From: Sphaerolaimus hirsutus
Taxonomy: Eukaryota; Nematoda; Chromadorea; Monhysterida; Sphaerolaimidae
DNA: 64,000 nucleotides
NCBI GenBank assembly: GCA_964036195.1
Contig: OZ038452.1
Coordinates: 12,828,704 to 12,892,703, forward strand
Direction of reading: 5' to 3'
Shown here piece after piece: positions 13,841 to 27,968 of the stretch; the stretch's first letter is position 1; each line of letters begins with the position of its first letter. The position numbers and the translations under genes were made by a program. The notes under the pieces are model-generated. The model made no database searches and was not told the origin of the DNA. It was given only the letters and a program-made list of their open reading frames with translations.

Positions 13841-16800
13841 GGTGTCATCTACTCCAAAACAGCGCTATCTTCGTGGAGTGGCGCCATCTACTCCAAAATG
13901 ACCCATTTTTGTGGAGTGGCACCATCTACTCCAAAATGGCACCATTTTTATGGAGTGGCATCATCTACTCCAAAATGGTGCCATTTAAATGGAGTGGCGT
14001 CATCTACTCCAAAACAGCGCCATCTTCCTGGAGTGGCACCATCTACTCCAAAATGGTGCCATTTTTGTGGAGTGGTGTCATCTACTCCAAAACAGTGCCA
14101 TTTTCATGGAGTGGCACCATGTACTCCAAAACGGCATCATTTTTATGGAGTGGCGTCATCTACTCCAAAATGGTGCCATTTTTATGGAGTGGCGTCATCT
14201 ACTCCAAAACGGCGCCATTTTTATGGAGTGGCGTCATCTACTTAAAAATGGCACCATTTTTGTGGAGTGGCACCATCTACTCCAAAATGGCACCATTTTT
14301 ATGGAGTGGCACTATCTACTCCAAAACAGCGCCATTTTCGTGGAGTGGCACCATCTACTCCAAAATGGTGCCATTTTTATGGAGTGGCGTCATCTACTCC
14401 AAAACAGTGCCATTTTCATGGAGTGGCACCATCTACTCCAAAATGGCGCCATTTTTATGGAGTGGCGTCATCTACTCCAAAACAGCACCATTTTTATGGA
14501 GTGGCGTCATCTACTCCAAAATGGCGCCATTTTTATGGAGTGGCGTCATCTACTCCAAAACAGTGCCATTTTTATGGAGTGGCATCATCTACTCCAAGAT
14601 GGCGCCGTTTTCGTGGAGTGGCACCATCTACTCCAAAATGGCGCCATTTTTATGGAGTGGCCTTATCTACTCCAAAATGGTGCCATTTTTATGGAGTGGC
14701 GTCATCTACTCCAAAACGGCACCATTAAGTGGAGTGGCACCATCTACTCCAAAATGGTGCCATTTTTATGGAGTGGCACCATCTACTACAAAATGGCTCC
14801 ATTTTTATGGAGTGGCATCATCTACTCCAAAATGGCGCCATTTTTGTGGAGTGGCACCATCTACTCCAAAATGGTGCCATTTTTATGGAGTGGTGTCATC
14901 TACTCCAAAACAGCGCTATCTTCGTGGAGTGGCGCCATCTACTCCAAAATGACCCATTTTTGTGGAGTGGCACCATCTACTCCAAAATGGCACCATTTTT
15001 ATGGAGTGGCATCATCTACTCCAAAATGGTGCCATTTAAATGGAGTGGCGTCATCTACTCCAAAACAGCGCCATCTTCCTGGAGTGGCACCATCTACTCC
15101 AAAATGGTGCCATTTTTGTGGAGTGGTGTCATCTACTCCAAAACAGTGCCATTTTCATGGAGTGGCACCATGTACTCCAAAACGGCATCATTTTTATGGA
15201 GTGGCGTCATCTACTCCAAAATGGTGCCATTTTTATGGAGTGGTGTCATCTACTCCAAAACGGCGCCATTTTTATGGAGTGGCGTCATCTACTTAAAAAT
15301 GGCACCATTTTTGTGGAGTGGCACCATCTACTCCAAAATGGCACCATTTTTATGGAGTGGCACTATCTACTCCAAAACAGCGCCATTTTCGTGGAGTGGC
15401 ACCATCTACTCCAAAATGGTGCCATTTTTATGGAGTGGCGTCATCTACTCCAAAACAGTGCCATTTTCATGGAGTGGCACCATCTACTCCAAAATGGCGC
15501 CATTTTTATGGAGTGGCGTCATCTACTCCAAAACAGCACCATTTTTATGGAGTGGCGTCATCTACTCCAAAATGGCGCCATTTTTATGGAGTGGCGTCAT
15601 CTACTCCAAAACAGCGCCATTTTTATGGAGTGGCATCATCTACTCCAAGATGGCGCCGTTTTCGTGGAGTGGCACCATCTACTCCAAAATGGCGCCATTT
15701 TTATGGAGTGGCCTGATCTACTCCAAAATGGTGCCATTTTTATGGAGTGGCGTCATCTACTCCAAAACAGCGCCGTCTTCGTGGAGTGGCGCCATCTACT
15801 CCAAAATGACCCATTTTTGTGGAGTGGCACCATCTACTCCAAAATGGCACCATTTTTATGGAGTGGCATCATCTACTCCAAGATGGCGCCGTTTTCGTGG
15901 AGTGGCACCATCTACTCCAAAATGGCGCCATTTTTATGGAGTGGCATTATCTACTCCAAAATGGTGCCATTTTTATGGAGTGGCATTATCTACTCCAAAA
16001 TGGTGCCATTTTTATGGAGTGGCATCATCTACTCCAAGATGGCGCCGTTTTCGTGGAGTGGCACCATCTACTCCAAAATGGCGCCATTTTTATGGAGTGG
16101 CCTTATCTACTCCAAAATGGTGCCATTTTTATGGAGTGGCGTCATCTACTCCAAAACGGCACCATTAAGTGGAGTGGCACCATCTACTCCAAAATGGTGC
16201 CATTTTTATGGAGTGGCACCATCTACTACAAAATGGCTCCATTTTTATGGAGTGGCATCATCTACTCCAAAATGGCGCCATTTTTGTGGAGTGGCACCAT
16301 CTACTCCAAAATGGTGCCATTTTTATGGAGTGGTGTCATCTACTCCAAAACAGCGCTATCTTCGTGGAGTGGCGCCATCTACTCCAAAATGACCCATTTT
16401 TGTGGAGTGGCACCATCTACTCCAAAATGGCACCATTTTTATGGAGTGGCATCATCTACTCCAAAATGGTGCCATTTAAATGGAGTGGCGTCATCTACTC
16501 CAAAACAGCGCCATCTTCCTGGAGTGGCACCATCTACTCCAAAATGGTGCCATTTTTGTGGAGTGGTGTCATCTACTCCAAAACAGTGCCATTTTCATGG
16601 AGTGGCACCATGTACTCCAAAACGGCATCATTTTTATGGAGTGGCGTCATCTACTCCAAAATGGTGCCATTTTTATGGAGTGGTGTCATCTACTCCAAAA
16701 CGGCGCCATTTTTATGGAGTGGCGTCATCTACTTAAAAATGGCACCATTTTTGTGGAGTGGCACCATCTACTCCAAAATGGCACCATTTTTATGGAGTGG

Positions 16801-19800
16801 CACTATCTACTCCAAAACAGCGCCATTTTCGTGGAGTGGCACCATCTACTCCAAAATGGTGCCATTTTTATGGAGTGGCGTCATCTACTCCAAAACAGTG
16901 CCATTTTCATGGAGTGGCACCATCTACTCCAAAATGGCGCCATTTTTATGGAGTGGCGTCATCTACTCCAAAACAGCACCATTTTTATGGAGTGGCGTCA
17001 TCTACTCCAAAATGGCGCCATTTTTATGGAGTGGCGTCATCTACTCCAAAACAGCGCCATTTTTATGGAGTGGCATCATCTACTCCAAGATGGCGCCGTT
17101 TTCGTGGAGTGGCACCATCTACTCCAAAATGGCGCCATTTTTATGGAGTGGCCTGATCTACTCCAAAATGGTGCCATTTTTATGGAGTGGCGTCATCTAC
17201 TCCAAAACAGCGCCGTCTTCGTGGAGTGGCGCCATCTACTCCAAAATGACCCATTTTTGTGGAGTGGCACCATCTACTCCAAAATGGCGCCATTTTTGTG
17301 GAGTGGCACCATCTACTCCAAAATGGTGCCATTTTTATGGAGTGGTGTCATCTACTCCAAAACAGCGCTATCTTCGTGGAGTGGCGCCATCTACTCCAAA
17401 ATGACCCATTTTTGTGGAGTGGCACCATCTACTCCAAAATGGCACCATTTTTATGGAGTGGCATCATCTACTCCAAAATGGTGCCATTTAAATGGAGTGG
17501 CGTCATCTACTCCAAAACAGCGCCATCTTCCTGGAGTGGCACCATCTACTCCAAAATGGTGCCATTTTTGTGGAGTGGTGTCATCTACTCCAAAACAGTG
17601 CCATTTTCATGGAGTGGCACCATGTACTCCAAAACGGCATCATTTTTATGGAGTGGCGTCATCTACTCCAAAATGGTGCCATTTTTATGGAGTGGTGTCA
17701 TCTACTCCAAAACGGCGCCATTTTTATGGAGTGGCGTCATCTACTTAAAAATGGCACCATTTTTGTGGAGTGGCACCATCTACTCCAAAATGGCACCATT
17801 TTTATGGAGTGGCACTATCTACTCCAAAACAGCGCCATTTTCGTGGAGTGGCACCATCTACTCCAAAATGGTGCCATTTTTATGGAGTGGCGTCATCTAC
17901 TCCAAAACAGTGCCATTTTCATGGAGTGGCACCATCTACTCCAAAATGGCGCCATTTTTATGGAGTGGCGTCATCTACTCCAAAACAGCACCATTTTTAT
18001 GGAGTGGCGTCATCTACTCCAAAATGGCGCCATTTTTATGGAGTGGCGTCATCTACTCCAAAACAGCGCCATTTTTATGGAGTGGCATCATCTACTCCAA
18101 GATGGCGCCGTTTTCGTGGAGTGGCACCATCTACTCCAAAATGGCGCCATTTTTATGGAGTGGCCTGATCTACTCCAAAATGGTGCCATTTTTATGGAGT
18201 GGCGTCATCTACTCCAAAACAGCGCCGTCTTCGTGGAGTGGCGCCATCTACTCCAAAATGACCCATTTTTGTGGAGTGGCACCATCTACTCCAAAATGGC
18301 ACCATTTTTATGGAGTGGCATCATCTACTCCAAGATGGCGCCGTTTTCGTGGAGTGGCACCATCTACTCCAAAATGGCGCCATTTTTATGGAGTGGCATT
18401 ATCTACTCCAAAATGGTGCCATTTTTATGGAGTGGCATTATCTACTCCAAAATGGTGCCATTTTTATGGAGTGGCATCATCTACTCCAAGATGGCGCCGT
18501 TTTCGTGGAGTGGCACCATCTACTCCAAAATGGCGCCATTTTTATGGAGTGGCCTTATCTACTCCAAAATGGTGCCATTTTTATGGAGTGGCGTCATCTA
18601 CTCCAAAACGGCACCATTAAGTGGAGTGGCACCATCTACTCCAAAATGGTGCCATTTTTATGGAGTGGCACCATCTACTACAAAATGGCTCCATTTTTAT
18701 GGAGTGGCATCATCTACTCCAAAATGGCGCCATTTTTGTGGAGTGGCACCATCTACTCCAAAATGGTGCCATTTTTATGGAGTGGTGTCATCTACTCCAA
18801 AACAGCGCTATCTTCGTGGAGTGGCGCCATCTACTCCAAAATGACCCATTTTTGTGGAGTGGCACCATCTACTCCAAAATGGCACCATTTTTATGGAGTG
18901 GCATCATCTACTCCAAAATGGTGCCATTTAAATGGAGTGGCGTCATCTACTCCAAAACAGCGCCATCTTCCTGGAGTGGCACCATCTACTCCAAAATGGT
19001 GCCATTTTTGTGGAGTGGTGTCATCTACTCCAAAACAGTGCCATTTTCATGGAGTGGCACCATGTACTCCAAAACGGCATCATTTTTATGGAGTGGCGTC
19101 ATCTACTCCAAAATGGTGCCATTTTTATGGAGTGGTGTCATCTACTCCAAAACGGCGCCATTTTTATGGAGTGGCGTCATCTACTTAAAAATGGCACCAT
19201 TTTTGTGGAGTGGCACCATCTACTCCAAAATGGCACCATTTTTATGGAGTGGCACTATCTACTCCAAAACAGCGCCATTTTCGTGGAGTGGCACCATCTA
19301 CTCCAAAATGGTGCCATTTTTATGGAGTGGCGTCATCTACTCCAAAACAGTGCCATTTTCATGGAGTGGCACCATCTACTCCAAAATGGCGCCATTTTTA
19401 TGGAGTGGCGTCATCTACTCCAAAACAGCACCATTTTTATGGAGTGGCGTCATCTACTCCAAAATGGCGCCATTTTTATGGAGTGGCGTCATCTACTCCA
19501 AAACAGCGCCATTTTTATGGAGTGGCATCATCTACTCCAAGATGGCGCCGTTTTCGTGGAGTGGCACCATCTACTCCAAAATGGCGCCATTTTTATGGAG
19601 TGGCCTGATCTACTCCAAAATGGTGCCATTTTTATGGAGTGGCGTCATCTACTCCAAAACAGCGCCGTCTTCGTGGAGTGGCGCCATCTACTCCAAAATG
19701 ACCCATTTTTGTGGAGTGGCACCATCTACTCCAAAATGGCACCATTTTTATGGAGTGGCATCATCTACTCCAAGATGGCGCCGTTTTCGTGGAGTGGCAC

Positions 19801-20059
19801 CATCTACTCCAAAATGGCGCCATTTTTATGGAGTGGCATTATCTACTCCAAAATGGTGCCATTTTTATGGAGTGGCGTCATCTACTCCAAAACAGCGCCA
19901 TCTTCCTGGAGTGGCACCATCTACTCCAAAATGGCGCCATTTTTATGGAGTGGCGTCATCTACTCCAAAACAGGCACCATTTTTATGGAGTGGCATCATC
20001 TACTCCAAAATGGCGCAATTTTCGTGGAGTGGCACTATCTACTCCAAAATGGTGCCATT
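13841..20059 (+). repeat. Higher-order repeat domain with 1012-, 1051- and 1440-bp periods
   Basis: A diagnostic monomer containing ctacttaaaaatggc marks equivalent points at about 14250, 15301, 16741, 17753 and 19193, giving spacings of 1051, 1440, 1012 and 1440 bp. The last two pairs form a 2452-bp compound unit. The difference 1051-1012 is exactly one 39-bp monomer, which fits unequal exchange in register. Other constant landmarks in each unit are a gccatttaaatggag monomer, a ccaagatggcgccg monomer and an acccatttttgtgg monomer. Copies are almost identical, so this is one of the youngest parts of the array. Confidence 0.88.
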
Positions 20060-23000
20060 TTTATGGAGTGGTGTCATCTACTCCAAAACGGTGCCATTTT
20101 CATGGAGTGGCACCATGTACTCCAAAACGGCACCATTTTTATGGAGTGGCATCATCTACTCCAAAACGGCGCCATTTTCGTGGAGTGGCACCATCTACTC
20201 CAAAATGGCGCCATTTTTGTGGAGTGGCGTCATCTACTCCAAAACGGTGCCATTTTCATGGAGTGGCACCATGTACTCCAAAACAACACCATTTTTGTGG
20301 AGTGGCGTCATCTACTCCAAAATGGCGCCATTTTTATGGAGTGGCGTCATCTACTCCAAAACAGCGCCATTTTTATGGAGTGGCGTCATCTACTCCAAAA
20401 TGGCACCATTTTTGTGGTGTGGCACCATCTACTCCAAAATGGCGCCATTTTTATGGAGTGGCACTATCTACTCCAAAACAGCGCCATTTTCGTGGAGTGG
20501 CACCATCTACTCCAAAATGGTGCCATTTTTATGGAGTGGTGTCATCTACTCTAAAACAGCGCCATCTTTGTGGAGTGGCACCATCTACTCCAAAATGGCG
20601 CCATTTTTATGGAGTGGCATCATCTACTCCAAAACAGTGCCATTTTCATGGAGTGGCACCATCTACTCCAAAACAGCGCTATTATCGTGGAGTGGCACCA
20701 TCTACACAAAATGGCGCCATTTTTATGGAGTGGCGTCATCTACTCCAAAACAGCACCATATTCGTGGAGTGGCACCATCTACTCCAAAATGGTGCCATTT
20801 TTATGGAGTGGCATCATCTACTCCAAAACAGGCACCATTAAGTGGAGTGGCAAAATCTACTCCAAAATGGTGCCATTTTTATGGAGTGGCGTCATCTACT
20901 CCAAAACGGCACCATTAAGTGGAGTGGCACCATCTACTCCAAAATGGTGCCATTTTTATGGAGTGGCACCATCTACTACAAAATGGCTCCATTTTTATGG
21001 AGTGGCATCATCTACTCCAAAATGGCGCCATTTTCGTGGAGTGGCACCATCTACTCCAAAATGGTGCCATTTTTATGGAGTGGCACTATCTACTCCAAAA
21101 CAGCGCCATTTTCGTGGAGTGGCACAATCTACTCCAAAATGGCGCCATTTTTGTGGAGTGGCGTCATCTACTCCAAAACGGTGCCATTTTCATGGAGTGG
21201 CACCATGTACTCCAAAACAACACCATTTTTGTGGAGTGGCGTCATCTACTCCAAAATGGCGCCATTTTTATGGAGTGGCGTCATCTACTCCAAAACAGCG
21301 CCATTTTTATGGAGTGGCGTCATCTACTCCAAAATGGCACCATTTTTGTGGTGTGGCACCATCTACTCCAAAATGGTGCCATTTTTATGGAGTGGTGTCA
21401 TCTACTCTAAAACAGCGCCATCTTTGTGGAGTGGCACCATCTACTCCAAAATGGCGCCATTTTTATGGAGTGGCATCATCTACTCCAAAACAGTGCCATT
21501 TTCATGGAGTGGCACCATCTACTCCAAAACAGCGCTATTATCGTGGAGTGGCACCATCTACACAAAATGGCGCCATTTTTATGGAGTGGCGTCATCTACT
21601 CCAAAACAGCGCCGTCTTCGTGGAGTGGCGCCATCTACTCCAAAATGACCCATTTTTGTGGAGTGGCACCATCTACTCCAAAATGGCGCCATTTTTATGG
21701 AGTGGCGTCATCTACTCCAAAACAGCGCCATTTTTATGGAGTGGTGTCATCTACTCCAAAACGGTGCCATTTTCATGGAGTGGCACCATGTACTCCAAAA
21801 CGGCACCATTTTTATGGAGTGGCATCATCTACTCCAAAACGGCGCCATTTTCGTGGAGTGGCACCATCTACTCCAAAATGGCGCCATTTTTGTGGAGTGG
21901 CGTCATCTACTCCAAAACGGTGCCATTTTCATGGAGTGGCACCATGTACTCCAAAACAACACCATTTTTGTGGAGTGGCGTCATCTACTCCAAAATGGCG
22001 CCATTTTTATGGAGTGGCGTCATCTACTCCAAAACAGCGCCATTTTTATGGAGTGGCGTCATCTACTCCAAAATGGCACCATTTTTGTGGTGTGGCACCA
22101 TCTACTCCAAAATGGCGCCATTTTTATGGAGTGGCACTATCTACTCCAAAACAGCGCCATTTTCGTGGAGTGGCACCATCTACTCCAAAATGGTGCCATT
22201 TTTATGGAGTGGTGTCATCTACTCTAAAACAGCGCCATCTTTGTGGAGTGGCACCATCTACTCCAAAATGGCGCCATTTTTATGGAGTGGCATCATCTAC
22301 TCCAAAACAGTGCCATTTTCATGGAGTGGCACCATCTACTCCAAAACAGCGCTATTATCGTGGAGTGGCACCATCTACACAAAATGGCGCCATTTTTATG
22401 GAGTGGCGTCATCTACTCCAAAACAGCACCATATTCGTGGAGTGGCACCATCTACTCCAAAATGGTGCCATTTTTATGGAGTGGCATCATCTACTCCAAA
22501 ACAGGCACCATTAAGTGGAGTGGCAAAATCTACTCCAAAATGGTGCCATTTTTATGGAGTGGCGTCATCTACTCCAAAACGGCACCATTAAGTGGAGTGG
22601 CACCATCTACTCCAAAATGGTGCCATTTTTATGGAGTGGCACCATCTACTACAAAATGGCTCCATTTTTATGGAGTGGCATCATCTACTCCAAAATGGCG
22701 CCATTTTCGTGGAGTGGCACCATCTACTCCAAAATGGTGCCATTTTTATGGAGTGGCACTATCTACTCCAAAACAGCGCCATTTTCGTGGAGTGGCACCA
22801 TCTACTCCAAAATGGTGCCATTTTTATGGAGTGGCGTCATCTACTCCAAAACAGTGCCATTTTCATGGAGTGGCACCATCTACTCCAAAATGGTGCCATT
22901 TTTATGGAGTGGCGTCATCTACTCCAAAACAGCACCATTTTCATGGAGTGGCGTCATCTACTCCAAAATGGCGCCATTTTTTATGGAGTGGCGTCATCTA

Positions 23001-26000
23001 CTCCAAAACAGCGCCATTTTTATGGAGTGGCATCATCTACTCCAAGATGGCGCCGTTTTCGTGGAGTGGCACCATCTACTCCAAAATGGCGCCATTTTTA
23101 TGGAGTGGCATTATCTACTCCAAAATGGTGCCATTTTTATGGAGTGGCGTCATCTACTCCAAAACAGCGCCGTCTTCCAGGAGTGGCGCCATCTACTCCA
23201 AAATGACCCATTTTTGTGGAGTGGCACCATCTACTCCAAAATGGCAACATTTTTATGGAGTGGCATCAACTACTCCAAGATGGCGCCGTTTTCGTGGAGT
23301 GGCACCATCTACTCCAAAATGGCGCCATTTTTATGGAGTGGCATTATCTACTCCAAAATGGTGCCATTTTTATGGAGTGGCATCATCTACTCCAAAACAG
23401 CGCCATCTTCCTGGAGTGGCACCATCTACTCCAAAATGGCGCCATTTTTATGGAGTCGCATCATCTGCTCCAAAACGGTGCCATTTCCGTGGAGTGGCAC
23501 CATCTACTCCAAAATGGCGCCATTTTTGTAGAGTGGTGTCATCTCCAAAATGGTGCCATTTTCATGGAGTGGCGTCATCTACTCCAAAACGGCGCCATTT
23601 TTATGGAGTGGCGTCATCTACTCCAAAATGGCACCATTTTTGTGGAGTGGCACCATCTACTCCAAAATGGCGCCATTTTTATGGAGTGGCATCATCTACT
23701 CCAAGATGGCGCCGTTTTCGTGGAGTGGCACCATCTACTCCAAAATGGCGCCATTTTTATGGAGTGGCATTATCTACTCCAAAATGGTGCCATTTTTATG
23801 GAGTGGCGTCATCTACTCCAAAACAGTGCCATTTTCATGGAGTGGCACCATCTACTCCAAAATGGCGCCATTTTTATGGAGTGGCGTCATCTACTCCAAA
23901 ACAGCACCATTTTTATGGAGTGGCGTCATCTACTCCAAAATGGCGCCATTTTTATGGAGTGGCGTCATCTACTCCAAAACAGCGCCATTTTTATGGAGTG
24001 GCATCATCTACTCCAAGATGGCGCCGTTTTCGTGGAGTGGCACCATCTACTCCAAAATGGCGCCATTTTTATGGAGTGGCATTATCTACTCCAAAATGGT
24101 GCCATTTTTATGGAGTGGCGTCATCTACTCCAAAACAGCGCCGTCTTCGTGGAGTGGCGCCATCTACTCCAAAATGACCCATTTTTGTGGAGTGGCACCA
24201 TCTACTCCAAAATGGCACCATTTTTATGGAGTGGCATCATCTACTCCAAGATGGCGCCGTTTTCGTGGAGTGGCACCATCTACTCCAAAATGGCGCCATT
24301 TTTATGGAGTGGCATTATCTACTCCAAAATGGTGCCATTTTTATGGAGTGGCGTCATCTACTCCAAAACAGCGCCATCTTCCTGGAGTGGCACCATCTAC
24401 TCCAAAATGGCGCCATTTTTGTAGAGTGGCGTCATCTCCAAAACGGTGCCATTTTCATGGAGTGGCGTCATCTACTCCAAAACGGCGCCATTTTTATGGA
24501 GTGGCGTCATCTACTCCAAAATGGCACCATTTTTGTGGAGTGGCACCATCTACTCCAAAATGGCGCCATTTTTATGGAGTGGCGTCATCTACTCCAAAAC
24601 AGCACCATTTTTATGGAGTGGCGTCATCTACTCCAAAATGGCGCCATTTTTATGGAGTGGCGTCATCTACTCCAAAATGGTGCCATTTTTATGGAGTGGC
24701 ACCATCTACTCCAAAATGGCGCCATTTTTGTAGAGTGGCGTCATCTACTCCAAAACGGTGCCATTTTCATGGAGTGGCATCATCTACTCCAAAACGGCGC
24801 CATTTTTATGGAGTGGCGTCATCTACTCCAAAATGGCACCATTTTTGTGGAGTGGCACCATCTACTCCAAAATGGCGCCATTTTTATGGAGTGGCGTCAT
24901 CTACTCCAAAATGGCACCATTTTTGTGGAGTGGCACCATCTACTCCAAAATGGCGCCATTTTTATGGAGTGGCGTCATCTACTCCAAAACAGCACCATTT
25001 TTATGGAGTGGCGTCATCTACTCCAAAATGGTGCCATTTTTATGGAGTGGCGTCATCTACTCCAAAACAGTGCCATTTTCATGGAGTGGCACCATCTACT
25101 CCAAAATGGCACCATTTTTATGGAGTGGCATCATCTACTCCAAGATGGCGCCATTTTCGTGGAGTGGCACCATCTACTCCAAAATGGCGCCATTTTTATG
25201 GAGTGGCATTATCTACTCCAAAATGGTGCCATTTTTATGGAGTGGCGTCATCTACTCCAAAACAGCGCCATCTTCCTGGAGTGGCACCATCTACTCCAAA
25301 ATGGCGCCATTTTTATGGAGTCGCATCATCTGCTCCAAAACGGTGCCATTTCCGTGGAGTGGCACCATCTACTCCAAAATGGCGCCATTTTTGTAGAGTG
25401 GCGTCATCTACTCCAAAACGGTGCCATTTTCATGGAGTGGCGTCATCTACTCCAAAACGGCGCCATTTTTATGGAGTGGCGTCATCTACTCCAAAATGGC
25501 ACCATTTTTGTGGAGTGGCACCATCTACTCCAAAATGGCGCCATTTTTATGGAGTGGCGTCATCTACTCCAAAACAGCACCATTTTTATGGAGTGGCGTC
25601 ATCTACTCCAAAATGGCGCCATTTTTATGGAGTGGCGTCATCTACTCCAAAATGGCACCATTTTTGTGGAGTGGCACCATCTACTCCAAAATGGCGCCAT
25701 TTTTATGGAGTGGCGTCATCTACTCCAAAACAGCACCATTTTTATGGAGTGGCGTCATCTACTCCAAAATGGCGCCATTTTTATGGAGTGGCGTCATCTA
25801 CTCCAAAATGGTGCCATTTTTATGGAGTGGCACCATCTACTCCAAAATGGCGCCATTTTTGTAGAGTGGCGTCATCTACTCCAAAACGGTGCCATTTTCA
25901 TGGAGTGGCATCATCTACTCCAAAACGGCACCATTTTTATGGAGTGGCGTCATCTACTCCAAAATGGCACCATTTTTGTGGAGTGGCACCATCTACTCCA

Positions 26001-27968
26001 AAATGGCGCCATTTTTATGGAGTGGCGTCATCTACTCCAAAATGGCACCATTTTTGTGGAGTGGCACCATCTACTCCAAAATGGTGCCATTTTTATGGAG
26101 TGGCGTCATCTACTCCAAAACAGCACCATTTTTATGGAGTGGCGTCATCTACTCCAAAATGGTGCCATTTTTATGGAGTGGCGTCATCTACTCCAAAACA
26201 GTGCCATTTTCATGGAGTGGCACCATCTACTCCAAAATGGCGCCATTTTTATGGAGTGGCGTCATCTACTCCAAAACAGCGCCATCTTCGTGGAGTGGCG
26301 CCATCTACTCCAAAATGACCCATTTTTGTGGAGTGGCACCATCTACTCCAAAATGGCACCATTTTTATGGAGTGGCATCATCTACTCCAAGATGGCGCCG
26401 TTTTCGTGGAGTGGCACCATCTACTCCAAAATGGCGCCATTTTTATGGAGTGGCATTATCTACTCCAAAATGGTGCCATTTTTATGGAGTGGCGTCATCT
26501 ACTCCAAAACAGCGCCATCTTCCTGGAGTGGCACCATCTACTCCAAAATGGCACCATTTTTATGGAGTCGCATCATCTGCTCCAAAACGGTGCCATTTCT
26601 GTGGAGTGGCACCATCTACTCCAAAATGGCGCCATTTTTGTAGAGTGGCGTCATCTACTCCAAAACGGTGCCATTTTCATGGAGTGGCGTCATCTACTCC
26701 AAAACGGCGCCATTTTTATGGAGTGGCGTCATCTACTCCAAAATGGCACCATTTTTGTGGAGTGGCACCATCTACTCCAAAATGGCACCATTTTTATGGA
26801 GTGGCACTATCTACTCCAAAACAGCGCCATTTTCGTGGAGTGGCACCATCTACTCCAAAATGGTGCCATTTTTATGGAGTGGCGTCATCTACTCTAAAAC
26901 AGCGCCATCTTTGTGGAGTGGCACCATCTACTCCAAAATGGTGCCACTTTTATGGAGTGGCGTCATCTACTCCAAAACAGGCACCATTAAGTGGAGTGGC
27001 ATCATCTACTCCAAAATGGTGCTATTTTTATGGAGTGGCGTCATCTACTCCAAAACAGCGCCATCTTCCTGGAGTGGCACCATCTACTCCAAAATGGCGC
27101 CATTTTTATGGAGTGGCACCATCTACTACAAAATGGCACCATTTTTATGGAGTGGCGTCATCTACTCCAAAATGGCACCATTTTTGTGGAGTGGCACCAT
27201 CTACTCCAAAATGGCACCATTTTTATGGAGTGGCACTATCTACTCAAAAACAGCGCCATTTTCGTGGATTGGCACCATCTACTCCAAAATGGTGCCATTT
27301 TTATGGAGTGGCGTCATCTACTCTAAAACAGCGCCATCTTTGTGGAGTGGCACCATCTACTCCAAAATGGTGCCATTTTTATGGAGTGGCGTCATCTACT
27401 TTAAAACAGGCACCATTAAGTGGAGTGGCAACATCTACTCCAAAATGGTGCCATTTTTATGGAGTGGCGTCATCTACTCCAAAACACCACCATTAAGTGG
27501 AGTGGCACCATCTACTCCAAAATGGTGCCATTTTTATGGAGTGGCACCATCTACTACAAAATGGCGCCATTTTTATGGAGTGGCACCATCTACTACAACA
27601 TGGCGCCATTTTTATGGAGTGGCATCATCTACTCCAAAATGGCGCAATTTTCGTGGAGTGGCACCATCTACTCCAAAATGGTGCCATTTTTATGGAGTGG
27701 TGTCATCTACTCCAAAACGGTGCCATTTTCATGGAGTGGCACCATGTACTCCAAAACGGCACCATTTTTATGGAGTGGCGTCATCTACTCCAAAACGGCG
27801 CCATTTTCGTGGAGTGGCACCATCTACTCCAAAATGGCGCCATTTTTGTGGAGTGGTGTCATCTACTCCAAAACAGTGCTATTTTCATGGAGTGGCACCA
27901 TGTACTCCAAAACGGCACCATTTTTATGGAGTGGCGTCATCTACTCCAAAATGGCGCCATTTTTATGG
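20060..27968 (+). repeat. About 8-kb intra-array segmental duplication, copy B
   Basis: Partner of 1646-9630. It keeps the full-length monomer at about 22725 that has lost three bases in copy A. It also carries private changes, such as a cttccaggagtgg variant near 23174 and an atcaactactcc variant near 23267. Gains and losses relative to copy A are in units of 39 bp. A few hundred bases present in copy A near 8.5-8.8 kb are shortened here near 27.1 kb, where a ctacaaaatgg monomer joins two distant parts of the copy A order. Confidence 0.85.
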
